A DNA stretch of 64,000 bases from Halorussus vallis (lineage in GTDB: Archaea; Halobacteriota; Halobacteria; Halobacteriales; Haladaptataceae): positions 2,542,001 to 2,606,000 of the forward strand of contig NZ_CP100000.1 in assembly GCF_024138165.1 (NCBI RefSeq), in the 5' to 3' direction. The notes below the pieces were generated by a model. The model made no database searches and had not been told where the DNA came from. It saw nothing but the letters and a program-made list of their open reading frames with translations. Of this stretch, positions 41,409 to 49,907 are shown in pieces; position 1 is the stretch's first letter, and each line of letters begins with the position of its first letter. The position numbers and the translations under genes are program-made.

Positions 41409-42070
41409 TTCTGGCCGTCGCCGGGGGGAAGGGCGGCGTCGGTAAATCGACGGTCGCGCTGAACCTCGGGGCGGAACTGGACGCGGTGGTCGTGGACGCC
41501 GACCTCGGGATGGCCGACTTACCGGACGCTCGCGGCCCCGACCTCCACGACGTCCTGGCCGGCCGCGCGACGCCCGTCGAGGCGGTCCGGGAGGTCGGTC
41601 CCGTCGGCTTGCTCCCGTGCGGGCGGACGCTGGCGGGCGCGCGGGCGGGCGAGGTCACCCGTTTCGTCGAAGCCGTCGAGGCTGTCGAAGACGCGTACGG
41701 CTCGGTCGTCGTCGACTGTCCGGCGGGGCTGGCCGCCGACGCCGGACTCCCGCTGTTCGCCGCCGAGGCGTGTGTCCTCGTCACGACGCCGCGAGAGTTC
41801 GCGCTGGCCGACGCCCTGCGGACGCGGGCGCTGGCCCGGCGACTCGACTGCGGGCTGGCGGCCGTCGCGCTCAATCGGTCGGGACCGAACCCGCCGACGG
41901 AGAAGATTCGGCGGGCGCTGGGCGCGCCGGTCGTGGCGATTCCCGACGCCGACTCGCTCCGGCGCGCCCAGCGCCACGGTCGGCCGGTCGCATCGCTCGC
42001 GGCCGAGTGTGCGCCGGCGAAGCAACTCGCCGAGTTGGCGGGAGAAGTGCGTCGGTGTGCGCGGAACTGA
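41405..42070 (+). CDS. Small MinD/ParA-family ATPase
   Basis: The protein has 221 residues starting with the GTG that overlaps the previous stop (GTGA). It has the deviant Walker A KGGVGKS (9-15), VVVDADLGMADLPDARG and YGSVVVDCPAGLAADAG, all typical of the MinD/ParA switch ATPases. There is no tail or clear C-terminal amphipathic helix. It is therefore the minimal form, unlike the long-tailed MinD at 7929. Its strict coupling to three haloarchaea-only proteins suggests they are its partners. It converges on the tfb gene (11 bp). Confidence 0.9.
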   Translation: MILAVAGGKGGVGKSTVALNLGAELDAVVVDADLGMADLPDARGPDLHDVLAGRATPVEAVREVGPVGLLPCGRTLAGARAGEVTRFVEAVEAVEDAYGSVVVDCPAGLAADAGLPLFAAEACVLVTTPREFALADALRTRALARRLDCGLAAVALNRSGPNPPTEKIRRALGAPVVAIPDADSLRRAQRHGRPVASLAAECAPAKQLAELAGEVRRCARN

Positions 42071-42081
42071 GTCTCGGGTCG

Positions 42082-42960
42082 CTATTCCTGCAAATCGTAG
42101 AACGTCGAGCGGAGCGTCACGGGGGTCACGTCGGCCACGTCGGCGGCCTCGCGCTGGGTCAGGTGCCGCCCGGCCTCCCGCGCCGCGGTGTAGAGGCAGG
42201 CCGCGGCGAAGCCGCTGGGGTCTCTGCCCGAGACGAGGTTCTCCTCGTGGCCGCGCTCGACCAGTTCGCCCGCTCGGTTCTCGACTTCGACCGGGAGGCC
42301 GAGCCTGCTGGCGAACCGTGCCAGGTACTCGCGGGGGTCGATTGGGCCGGTCGGCAGACCCAGTTCGCGGTTCAGGGCGTCGTAGGCGACCGTGAGTTCG
42401 GCGCGGTCGGCGCGGGCGTTCTTCAGGACCTCTTCGAGCGTCCGCGAAACCGAGTCGGTGCGGCAGGTGGCGTACACCGCGGCGGCCGCGAACCCCTCCA
42501 GCGACCGCCCGCGGAGCAGGTCCTCCGACTGGGCCGACTCGAAGAGGACGCAGGCGCGGTCCCGGATGGTCCGGGGCAACTGGAGGGCCGAAACCAGCCG
42601 TCGAATCTCGGTGAAGGCGTACACCTGATTTCGCTCGGCCTTCGAGGAGATTCGCGCGCGTTCGTGTTCCCTGCGCATCCGCGTGACCTGCCGGCGCTTG
42701 CGCCCCGTCAGTCGGAGGTCGCCGTTGCCGCCGTGGCCGATCTCGGTCGTCAGCCCGCGGTCGTGGCGCGAGCGGGTCAGGGGCGCGCCGGTCCGCTCCT
42801 TCTCGGTTTCGTCGTCGGCGAACGCGCGCCACTCCGGACCGCGGTCGATGCGGTCCTCGGCGACCACGAGGCCGCAGTCGGCGCAGACGGTTTCGTCGCG
42901 CTCGGGGGTCAGTCGGCCGTCGCACTCGGGACAGGCGGGTTCGGCGTGTGCTTTGCTCAT
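42082..42960 (-). CDS. tfb: Transcription initiation factor TFB
   Basis: The protein has 292 residues from ATG 42960. The N-terminal zinc ribbon is CPEC...CADCG. Next comes the reader region (GPEWRAFADDETEKERTGAPLTRSRHDRGLTTEI). The first cyclin-like repeat follows (LVSALQLPRTIRDRACVLFESA...GRSLEGFAAAAVYATCR). The second repeat (YLARFASRLGLPVEVENRAGEL...GRDPSGFAAACLYTAAR) ends in a helix-turn-helix. It bridges TBP and RNA polymerase at promoters. Haloarchaea carry several TFBs, and which one this is cannot be told. A GTTTAAATAC box lies about 25-35 nt upstream. Confidence 0.95.
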   Translation of the reverse strand: MSKAHAEPACPECDGRLTPERDETVCADCGLVVAEDRIDRGPEWRAFADDETEKERTGAPLTRSRHDRGLTTEIGHGGNGDLRLTGRKRRQVTRMRREHERARISSKAERNQVYAFTEIRRLVSALQLPRTIRDRACVLFESAQSEDLLRGRSLEGFAAAAVYATCRTDSVSRTLEEVLKNARADRAELTVAYDALNRELGLPTGPIDPREYLARFASRLGLPVEVENRAGELVERGHEENLVSGRDPSGFAAACLYTAAREAGRHLTQREAADVADVTPVTLRSTFYDLQE

Positions 42961-43106
42961 CACACTCGAAACTTCTCCCGAGATGGTATTTAAACGAACG
43001 CGGATACGGGGAGAAACGACCGCTCGCGCCCGGTGGAACGTACCGGTTACCGGTACGCTCTCTCCGGCGAGCGCCCGGCGGTACTATTCCGGGCGTAATT
43101 GTCTGG

Positions 43107-43117
43107 AAATATTTAAG
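43107..43117 (+). promoter_or_regulatory. TATA-like box with a short operator-like repeat before GTG 43142
   Basis: AAATATTTAAG lies 25 nt before GTG 43142, the spacing of a leaderless start. CGGAAC-AA-GTTCCG at 43125-43138 is a perfect 6-bp inverted repeat between this box and the start, a possible repressor site. Confidence 0.55.
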
Positions 43118-43141
43118 TCGAAGACGGAACAAGTTCCGCGC

Positions 43142-43657
43142 GTGACGCTGGCCGACATCGCCGACGGACTCGAGGTGACGACCGAGCAGCGCGACTCGGG
43201 CGTCGCGGCGGTGGACGCCACCGAAACCGACCTCCGGGACGCGCTGGCCGAGTACGCATCCGACCTCCCCTGCGACGCCGAAGCGGCGGCCGAGATAGTC
43301 GAGGGCCACACTTCCGGCCGGTCGGTCGGCGACACCGCGCGCGCGGCGGGCGTCGCCCCGATGACCGCCGCCAAGACGCTCCACCTGCTGGGCTGCGAGG
43401 GCGTCTCGCCGCTGACGCCGCGCGCCCACGAGATTCTCGCCGACTGGCTGTCGGCCGACCTCTCGCGGACCGAAGCGCTCGAACTCACCGGCGCGTCGGA
43501 GTCGGAGTTCGCGCTGGCGACGTTCGTCGAAACCCACGACCCGCTGGCGGGAGCGAGCGAGGTCGTGGAGGGCGCGTACGCGCTCGGCGGCGACGCCGCC
43601 GTACGCAAGCGCGACGCGCTGGCCGAGACGATGAGCGACGTCGGCGACCTCTACTGA
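43142..43657 (+). CDS. Conserved haloarchaeal HTH-like protein (DUF7858-like)
   Basis: The protein has 171 acidic residues from GTG 43142 (MTLADIADGLEVTTEQRDSG). The helical segment SVGDTARAAGVAPMTAAKTLHLLGCEG looks like a helix-turn-helix. LSADLSRTEALELTGASESEFALATFVETH may be a second one. The start is set by the TATA-like box 25 nt upstream. The longer open frame back to 42683 runs antisense to tfb and is not real. From memory this is DUF7858, usually found next to tfb. It could be a DNA-binding regulator. Confidence 0.78.
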   Translation: MTLADIADGLEVTTEQRDSGVAAVDATETDLRDALAEYASDLPCDAEAAAEIVEGHTSGRSVGDTARAAGVAPMTAAKTLHLLGCEGVSPLTPRAHEILADWLSADLSRTEALELTGASESEFALATFVETHDPLAGASEVVEGAYALGGDAAVRKRDALAETMSDVGDLY

Positions 43658-43669
43658 AGCGTCGACGTC

Positions 43670-44083
43670 TCAGCGCAACTCCTCGAACCGTTCGACGCCC
43701 GCCCGAGCGACTTCCATGTCGTCTTCGACTTCGCTCCCGCTGGCGCCGATCGCGCCGACGATGTCGCCGTCGCGCTCCAGCGGGAAGCCGCCGCCGAAGA
43801 CGACGATGCGGCCCTCGTCGGTCGTCTGGAGGCCGTACAGCGAACCGCCGGGCTGGCTCGGCTCCGCGAGGGCGTCGGTCGGCTGTTTGAGCGCCGCCGC
43901 GGTGTAGGCCTTGTTCTTCGAGATGTTGACGCTGGCGAGCCACGCGCCGTCCATCCGGTGCTGGGCGACGAGGTTCCCCTCGGCGTTCGTGACGGCTATC
44001 ACCATCGAGAGGTCCATCTCCTCGGCCCGCGCCTCGGCGGCCGCGAGGAGTTCCGTCGCGGTGTCGAGCGTGATGTCGTTCAT
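43670..44083 (-). CDS. GlcG/HbpS family heme-binding-like protein
   Basis: The protein has 137 residues from ATG 44083. MNDITLDTATELLAAAEARAEEMDL, VIAVTNAEGNLVAQHRMDGAWLASVNISKNKAYTAAAL and IVVFGGGFPLERDGDIVGAIGASGS match the GlcG/HbpS (DUF336) fold. Members bind heme or cobalamin or act as accessory proteins of glycolate or propanediol use. No glycolate genes are nearby, so the partner is unknown. The length is normal. It converges on the DUF7858-like gene with 12 bp between stops. Confidence 0.9.
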   Translation of the reverse strand: MNDITLDTATELLAAAEARAEEMDLSMVIAVTNAEGNLVAQHRMDGAWLASVNISKNKAYTAAALKQPTDALAEPSQPGGSLYGLQTTDEGRIVVFGGGFPLERDGDIVGAIGASGSEVEDDMEVARAGVERFEELR

Positions 44084-44211
44084 GGGACTCGCGCTCTGTG
44101 ACCATTCCCCTTTCAGTAAAGCTGGTGGGCGGCGGCCCCCGACCGCCGGTACCCGACTCGCGGTCGTCCGAGCGCCGGCCGAGCGCAGTCCCGGTATTCG
44201 TTCCCTCTGCG

Positions 44212-44997
44212 TTACGTCAGCGCGTCCGGCAGGTACCGCTCGGCGTCGAACTCGAACAGCCCCGGTTCCTCGAATTCGAGTTCCACCGTCGTCCGACACA
44301 CCACCTCGGCGGCGTTCGCCACCGCTGGCGCGAACGCCGTCTCGGGATGCAGGACGCTGCTGGGGACGCCGTCGACGCCGGTCACCTCGCTCTCGGGCAC
44401 CGCGGCGTCGGCGCTCCGGAGCGGTTGTTCGGACGCCTCCGGAACTACCCGGTTGGCGACCACGGCGTCGGCTTCGGTCCCGACGTCGGCGAGGCGGCCG
44501 CGCAGTCGCCCGACGGCGTCCACGCCGCGGTCGGTCGCGGGCGCGACGACCGCGACCCGCTCGGCCTCGGTGACCGCCGCGACGGCCTGGTTGGAGGCGA
44601 CCGGCGGCACGTCGACGAGCACGTGGTCGAACGCCTCGACGGCCTCGGCGAGGAGGTCGCCGAATCGCTCGGCCGCGCCCGCGGTCTTCGCGCGGGCCAT
44701 CCGCTCGAACGACGCCCGAGCGGGACAGAGCGCCAGTCGACCCGGGAGGTCGGCGCTCGCGTCGTGGTCGTACAGCCCCTCCGCGAGACTCGATTCCTCC
44801 TCGGCCGTGAGCAGTTTCGTGACGTCGGCGTCGATGCGGCCGGCGATGTGGCGCGCGAGTCCTTCCGTCGCGAACGCGGCGTCGAGAATCGCCACCTCGC
44901 GGCCGTCGCGGGCGAGCGTCGCGCCGACTTCGACGGCGAGTCGAGTCGTGCCGGCGCCGCCCGTCGCGCCGACCAGCGCGGCAGTCGAAACGGTCAT
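44212..44997 (-). CDS. Divergent ParA/CpaE-like ATPase with degenerate P-loop
   Basis: The protein has 261 residues. The N-terminal loop reads GATGGAGTTR (10-19) where MinD/ParA has KGGxGKT, so both signature lysines are missing. Later strands are kept: REVAILDAAFATEGLARHIAG and FDHVLVDVPPVASNQAVAAV. Loss of the lysine also occurs in CpaE-type pseudo-ATPases that act as localisation factors. It may bind nucleotide weakly or not at all. The C-terminal 40 residues form an acidic extension (VELEFEEPGLFEFDAERYLPDALT). It stands alone on the minus strand. Confidence 0.82.
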   Translation of the reverse strand: MTVSTAALVGATGGAGTTRLAVEVGATLARDGREVAILDAAFATEGLARHIAGRIDADVTKLLTAEEESSLAEGLYDHDASADLPGRLALCPARASFERMARAKTAGAAERFGDLLAEAVEAFDHVLVDVPPVASNQAVAAVTEAERVAVVAPATDRGVDAVGRLRGRLADVGTEADAVVANRVVPEASEQPLRSADAAVPESEVTGVDGVPSSVLHPETAFAPAVANAAEVVCRTTVELEFEEPGLFEFDAERYLPDALT

Positions 44998-45094
44998 TGC
45001 TTCGAGTTGTCACTCGATGATATAAAAAGGTCGGCTTCGCCGCTCGTCGCGACCGTCGGCGCACCGCGCAGACGGTCGCGGCCACTTCCGGGGT

Positions 45095-45523
45095 CTACCG
45101 CTGGTTGTGAATCTCCTCGGCGATCTCGTCGAGTTCCGCGTCGGTGAGGGTCGGCCGCTCGCCCGCCACCGCGTGGACGGGGCTGCCGCCGTCGCCCTCG
45201 AACCGCGGGATGATGTGACCGTGGACGTGCGGGACCTCCTGACCGGCGGCCGCGCCGTCGTTGAACGCGACGTTCGCGCCGTCGGCGTCGACGGCGTGCT
45301 GGACCGCCGTGTTGAGTCGATGGAGGACGCCGAAGACGTGGGCCGCCACGTCGCCGGGGACGTCTTCGAGTTCCTCGTAGTGCTCCTTCGGGATGACGAG
45401 CGTGTGGCCCGGCGAGAGCGGGTTAGCGTCGAGGAACGCCATCGCGGTGTCGTCCTCGAAGACGGTTCGGCTCGGGATGTCTCCGTCGACTATCTGGCAG
45501 AAGATGCAGTCGTCCTGGCTCAT
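45095..45523 (-). CDS. HIT family protein
   Basis: The protein has 142 residues from ATG 45523. CIFC (residues 6-9) starts the typical HIT N-terminus DDCIFCQIVDGDIPSRTVFEDD. The histidine triad is PHVHGHIIPR. Such enzymes cleave nucleoside monophosphates linked to amines or other groups (HinT-like), or dinucleotide polyphosphates. The length matches the archaeal single-domain form. The cellular substrate is not known. It stands alone; about 320 bp upstream carry no visible gene. Confidence 0.93.
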   Translation of the reverse strand: MSQDDCIFCQIVDGDIPSRTVFEDDTAMAFLDANPLSPGHTLVIPKEHYEELEDVPGDVAAHVFGVLHRLNTAVQHAVDADGANVAFNDGAAAGQEVPHVHGHIIPRFEGDGGSPVHAVAGERPTLTDAELDEIAEEIHNQR

Positions 45524-45842
45524 GGATGTCGTCCGAAGCGTTCGTTCGCGCGGCGTATCAAGGTTGAGGCTCCTTCGGAGCGAAGGCCGATTGCTCGACC
45601 GCCTCGGCCGCGCGGACGCGACGGGCCTCCGACGAGGGCGCGAAACCGCGACTTGATCGTGACTGTGACGGGACGTGTCGCGGCAGCGACCTCGACCGCT
45701 ACGTACGCTAGACGAGTGAGGACCGCGCCGCCACGGCCACGCGCCTCGCCGGGTGATTCCCTCGCAGTATCGGGCGTGGCCCCGTGTCACGCCAATGCGC
45801 CGGTCGGCAGGTAAAGTCCGCGCTCGCGCCGCTGCAACGCCC
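45524..45842. other. Gap upstream of the HIT gene, nothing recognised
   Basis: I see no gene or clear repeat here. The open frames encode arginine-rich peptides unlike this proteome. CTCCTTCGGAG near 45570 is a small 4-bp hairpin only. The promoter of the HIT gene should be in the first 60 bp; TATCAAGG is a weak candidate. Confidence 0.5.
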
Positions 45843-46274
45843 TCACTCCCGCAGTCGCTCGCGCTCGCGCTTCGCGCGGTCCTCGACGCTCTCCAGCGTC
45901 TCGGTGTCGAGGAGTCGCTCCAGCTTTCGCTCGAACTGCTCGTCGGTGAGTTCCCCGCGGGCGTACCGCTCTCTGAGCGTTTCGAGCGCGTCGCGGTTGT
46001 TGGGTTCGGCGGGTTCGGACTCGTCTTCGGATTCCTCGCCGGTCCAGGCGCCTCCCCAGTCGGCGTCGTCGCCGTCGTCCCACCACTCGCTGATGTCGTC
46101 CTCGTCGCCGAACAGGAGCGCGACGATGGGGACGACGACGAAGTAGCCGACGAACAGCGCGGCCAGCCACCAGTCCTGCCCGGTGAACATGGCGACGAGC
46201 CAGAGTCCGGTGACCAGCGTGCTCGCTACCTTCGTCGCGTTCTCGCGGAGGCGTTCGCCGGGCGTCGCGGCCAT
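45843..46274 (-). CDS. Membrane protein with SHOCT domain
   Basis: The protein has 143 residues. Two hydrophobic helices (about 15-31 and 36-55) are followed by an acidic stretch rich in Asp, Trp and Glu. The C-terminal short domain is ALETLRERYARGELTDEQFERKLERLLDTE. That last part is the SHOCT signature, a short helical domain at the ends of many membrane proteins that is thought to mediate oligomerisation or binding. The final residues are strongly charged. It diverges from ileS with 132 bp between starts. Confidence 0.88.
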   Translation of the reverse strand: MAATPGERLRENATKVASTLVTGLWLVAMFTGQDWWLAALFVGYFVVVPIVALLFGDEDDISEWWDDGDDADWGGAWTGEESEDESEPAEPNNRDALETLRERYARGELTDEQFERKLERLLDTETLESVEDRAKRERERLRE

Positions 46275-46406
46275 ACGAGCGTCTACGTAGCTGACCGTTA
46301 TAATCGGTGCGTCGTCGGCGACGACACGTCGCCTCGCGCGACCGCGAATTGCAGACGCGCCTGCGTAACCGAACCCAATTTAACTCCGTAGGCGAACAGA
46401 ACCACT

Positions 46407-49400
46407 ATGAGCAGGTTCGAGGAAGTCGACGACCAGTACGAACCCCGCGCGGTCGAGGACCGCGTGTTCGGCTACTGGGACGAGGTCGACGCCTACGAGA
46501 AGGCCAAGCAGCACCGCGCCGACGGCGAGGACTTCTTCTTCGTCGACGGCCCGCCGTACACCTCCGGGGCGGCCCACATGGGCACGACGTGGAACAAGAC
46601 CCTGAAGGACGCCTACATCCGCTACAAGCGGATGTGCGGCTACGACGTGACCGACCGGCCGGGCTACGACATGCACGGCCTCCCCATCGAGACGAAGGTC
46701 GAGGAGCAACTCGGCTTCGAGAACAAGAAGGACATCGAGGAGTTCGGCGAGGAGAACTTCATCGAGGCCTGCAAGGAGTACGCCGACGACCAACTGGAGG
46801 GCCTGCAGTCGGACTTCCAGTCGTTCGGCGTCTGGATGGACTGGGACAACCCCTACCGGACGGTCAGCCCCGAGTACATGGAGGCCGCCTGGTGGGGCTT
46901 CTCGCAGGCCCACGAGAAGGGACTGGTCGAGCAGGGCCAGCGCTCCATCTCCCAGTGCCCCCGGTGCGAAACTGCCATCGCCAACAACGAGGTCGAGTAC
47001 GAGGACGTCGAGGACCCCTCCGTCTACGTGAAGTTCCCCCTGCGGGACCGCGAGGGCTCCCTGGTCATCTGGACCACGACGCCGTGGACCATCCCCGCCA
47101 ACACCTTCGTCGCGGTGGACGGCGACCTCACGTACCAGCAGGTCCGCGCCACGAAAGACGGCCAAGAGGACGTGCTCTACGTCGCCGCCGAGTGCGTCGA
47201 GGGCGTCCTGAAGGCGGGCCGCTACGACGACTACGAGGTCGAAGACGAGTTCACCGGCGAGGAGATGGTGGGCTGGCAGTACGACCACCCGCTCGACGAG
47301 GAGGTCCCCGCCCACGCGTCCGACGAGGGCACCCTGCAGGTCTACACCGCCGACTACGTGGAGGCCGACCGGACGGGTCTGGTCCACTCCGCGCCCGGCC
47401 ACGGTGAGGAGGACTTCGAGCGCGGGACCGAACTCGGCCTCGACGTGTTCTGCCCGGTGGGCGGCGACGGCGTCTACACCGAGGCCGGTGGCGAGTACGA
47501 GGGTCAGTTCGTCAAGGACGCCGACGAGAACATCGTCGCCGACTTGGAGGAGAAGGGCCTGATGCTCCGGGCCGACACCGTGGTCCACAGCTACGGCCAC
47601 TGCTGGCGGTGTGACACCGGCATCCTCCAGATCGTCACCGACCAGTGGTTCATCACCATCACCGACATCAAGGACGAACTGCTGGCCAACATCGAGGACA
47701 GCGAGTGGCATCCCTCGTGGGCGCGGGACAACCGCTTCCGAGACTTCGTCGAGGACGCCCCCGACTGGAACGTCTCCCGCCAGCGCTACTGGGGCATCCC
47801 CATCCCCATCTGGACGCCCGAGGACTGGGACGGCGACATGGACGACGTGGTCGTCGTCGGCACGCGCGAGGAACTCGCCGAACTGGTCGACCAGGACGTC
47901 GACCCCGACGAGGTCGACCTCCACAAGCCCACCGTGGACGACCTCACCATCACGAGGGACGGCGAAACCTACACCCGCATCGCGGACGTCTTCGACGTCT
48001 GGCTCGACTCCTCGGTCGCCTCGTGGGGCACGCTCGACTACCCCGAGAACGAGGAGGCCTTCGAGGAACTGTGGCCCGCCGACCTCATCATGGAGGCCCA
48101 CGACCAGACCCGCGGGTGGTTCTGGTCGCAACTTGGCATGGGGAGCGCCGCGCTCGGCGAGGTCCCCTACGACGAGGTGCTGATGCACGGGTGGGCGCTC
48201 GCGGAGGACGGCCGGAAGATGTCCAAGTCCATCGGCAACATCGTCGCGCCCGAGGAGGCCATCGAGCGCCACGGCGCCGACCCGATGCGGACGTTCCTGC
48301 TCGCCCAGAACCCGCAGGGCGACGACATGCGGTTCTCCTGGGACGAGATGGAGAACGTCCAGCGGGACCTGAACATCTTCTGGAACGTGTTCCGGTTCCC
48401 GCTGCCGTACATGCGCTTAGACGACTTCGACCCCGAGGAAACCACGCTCGAAGCGGTCGACGAGGACCTCGAACTCGTCGACGAGTGGGTGCTGTCGCGG
48501 CTCCAGACCGTCACGGCCGAGATGACCGACCACTGGGAGGACTTCCGCCAGGACAAGGCGCTGTCGGCGCTCCTGGAGTTCGTCGTCGAGGACGTCTCGC
48601 GGTTCTACATCCAGGTCGTCCGCGAGCGCATGTGGGAGGAAGAGGACAGCGCGAGCAAGCAGGCGGCCTACGCGACGTTCTACGCGGTCCTGTCGGACCT
48701 CGTCGCGCTGCTGGCGCCGTACGCGCCGTTCGTCGCCGAGACGGTCTACCAGAACCTCACCGGCGACGCCGGCCACGAGACGGTCCACATGCGCGACTGG
48801 CCCGAGATCGACGAGTACTGGCAGGACGCCCAACTCGAAACGGACGTGAGCCTCCTGCGCGCCGTCGAGGAGGCCGGGTCGAACGCCCGCCAGCAGGCCG
48901 AGCGAAAGCTCCGCTGGCCCGTCACCCGAGTCGTGGTCAACGCCGACGACGAGCGCGTCGTCGAGGCGGTCGAGCGCCACGGCGACTTGCTGGCCGACCG
49001 GTTGAACGCCCGCGAGGTCCGGGTGGTCGCGCCCGGCGAGAGCTGGGGCGAACTCCACTACAGCGCCGAGGCCGACATGAGCGTGCTCGGCCCGGCGTTC
49101 GGCGACGACGCCGGCCGCGTGATGCAGGCGCTCAACGACGCCCAGGTGCAGGAAACATCGCTCGACGCGCTCGAGGACGCCGTCTCCGAGGCGCTCGGCG
49201 AGGACGTCGAACTCACCGACGAGATGGTCGAGTTCGTCACTGAAACCCCCGAGGGCGTCACGGGCGTCCCGTTCGACACCGACGGCGACCAGCGCGGGGT
49301 CGTCTACGTCGACACCGAACTCACCGAGGACATCGAGAGCGAGGGCTACGCCCGCGAGGTCATCCGCCGGGTCCAGGAGATGCGCAAGGAGATGGACTTA

Positions 49401-49604
49401 GACATCGAGGAGCGCGTGCGCCTCGAACTCGACGTCGCCGACGCCCGCGTCGCCGATCTGATAGACGAGCGCATGGACCTCGTCCGCGAGGAGGTCCGCG
49501 CCGACGAGGTGGGGACCGTCGAGGACGGCTACCGCAAGGAGTGGGACGTCGAGGGCGTCGAGATGACCATCGCGCTCGCGCCGCTGGCGGAAGCCCAGGC
49601 GTAG
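46407..49604 (+). CDS. ileS: Isoleucyl-tRNA synthetase
   Basis: The protein has 1065 residues. The HIGH motif reads HMGT (57-60) in GPPYTSGAAHMGTTWNK, and KMSKS is intact (about 604-608, GRKMSKSIGN). WTTTPWTIPANT opens the editing domain that removes mischarged valine. Cysteine pairs CPRC (about 184) and CWRC (about 399) are probable zinc sites. The C-terminal anticodon-binding region is long, as in archaeal and eukaryotic IleRS. It charges tRNA-Ile with isoleucine. It is a single gene with an AT-rich box (CCAATTTAAC) about 30 nt upstream. Confidence 0.97.
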   Translation: MSRFEEVDDQYEPRAVEDRVFGYWDEVDAYEKAKQHRADGEDFFFVDGPPYTSGAAHMGTTWNKTLKDAYIRYKRMCGYDVTDRPGYDMHGLPIETKVEEQLGFENKKDIEEFGEENFIEACKEYADDQLEGLQSDFQSFGVWMDWDNPYRTVSPEYMEAAWWGFSQAHEKGLVEQGQRSISQCPRCETAIANNEVEYEDVEDPSVYVKFPLRDREGSLVIWTTTPWTIPANTFVAVDGDLTYQQVRATKDGQEDVLYVAAECVEGVLKAGRYDDYEVEDEFTGEEMVGWQYDHPLDEEVPAHASDEGTLQVYTADYVEADRTGLVHSAPGHGEEDFERGTELGLDVFCPVGGDGVYTEAGGEYEGQFVKDADENIVADLEEKGLMLRADTVVHSYGHCWRCDTGILQIVTDQWFITITDIKDELLANIEDSEWHPSWARDNRFRDFVEDAPDWNVSRQRYWGIPIPIWTPEDWDGDMDDVVVVGTREELAELVDQDVDPDEVDLHKPTVDDLTITRDGETYTRIADVFDVWLDSSVASWGTLDYPENEEAFEELWPADLIMEAHDQTRGWFWSQLGMGSAALGEVPYDEVLMHGWALAEDGRKMSKSIGNIVAPEEAIERHGADPMRTFLLAQNPQGDDMRFSWDEMENVQRDLNIFWNVFRFPLPYMRLDDFDPEETTLEAVDEDLELVDEWVLSRLQTVTAEMTDHWEDFRQDKALSALLEFVVEDVSRFYIQVVRERMWEEEDSASKQAAYATFYAVLSDLVALLAPYAPFVAETVYQNLTGDAGHETVHMRDWPEIDEYWQDAQLETDVSLLRAVEEAGSNARQQAERKLRWPVTRVVVNADDERVVEAVERHGDLLADRLNAREVRVVAPGESWGELHYSAEADMSVLGPAFGDDAGRVMQALNDAQVQETSLDALEDAVSEALGEDVELTDEMVEFVTETPEGVTGVPFDTDGDQRGVVYVDTELTEDIESEGYAREVIRRVQEMRKEMDLDIEERVRLELDVADARVADLIDERMDLVREEVRADEVGTVEDGYRKEWDVEGVEMTIALAPLAEAQA

Positions 49605-49907
49605 GTCGAACGTCCGAAACGGGACGCGATTCGGAGACGGGACGCGGATTTCGAGGGCGGACGCGATTCCGAGGCGCGATGCGCCTCGGAATCGCGGGCC
49701 GACGGGAGCCTCCGCCGCGGCGAGACGACGATTCGGTTCGCCGGCTGTACGGTGACGGTCACCAGCGACGGCGTCGTCACCGCCGAGCGACCGGCCGACG
49801 AGTAGTCATGTTCTGTCGAAGCGGGACCGGCGAGTACACTTTTGCGGACGCGGCCCGTTGAGCCGTCCGTCACCCGAGTACGGGAAGTCCGTCTCTCAGC
49901 CGGGGGA
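49605..49907. other. Gap after ileS with a 16-bp hairpin and a degraded coding fragment
   Basis: Arms 49662-49677 and 49681-49696 form a perfect hairpin with loop GAT, 58 nt after the ileS stop; no T-run follows. Beyond it, one frame ending at TAG 49803-49805 reads TIRFAGCTVTVTSDGVVTAE. This has the composition of a normal protein here but lacks a start codon. It may be the last part of a decayed gene. Confidence 0.45.

Noticed and set aside
43670-45085. 471-codon minus-strand frame covering both the GlcG-like and ParA-like genes
   Set aside because: Only its last 137 codons encode the GlcG/HbpS protein. The rest is an arginine-rich shadow of the ParA-like gene.
46380-48272. 630-codon minus-strand frame opposite ileS
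   Set aside because: It is antisense to ileS, whose synthetase motifs are certain, and it has no recognisable domain.
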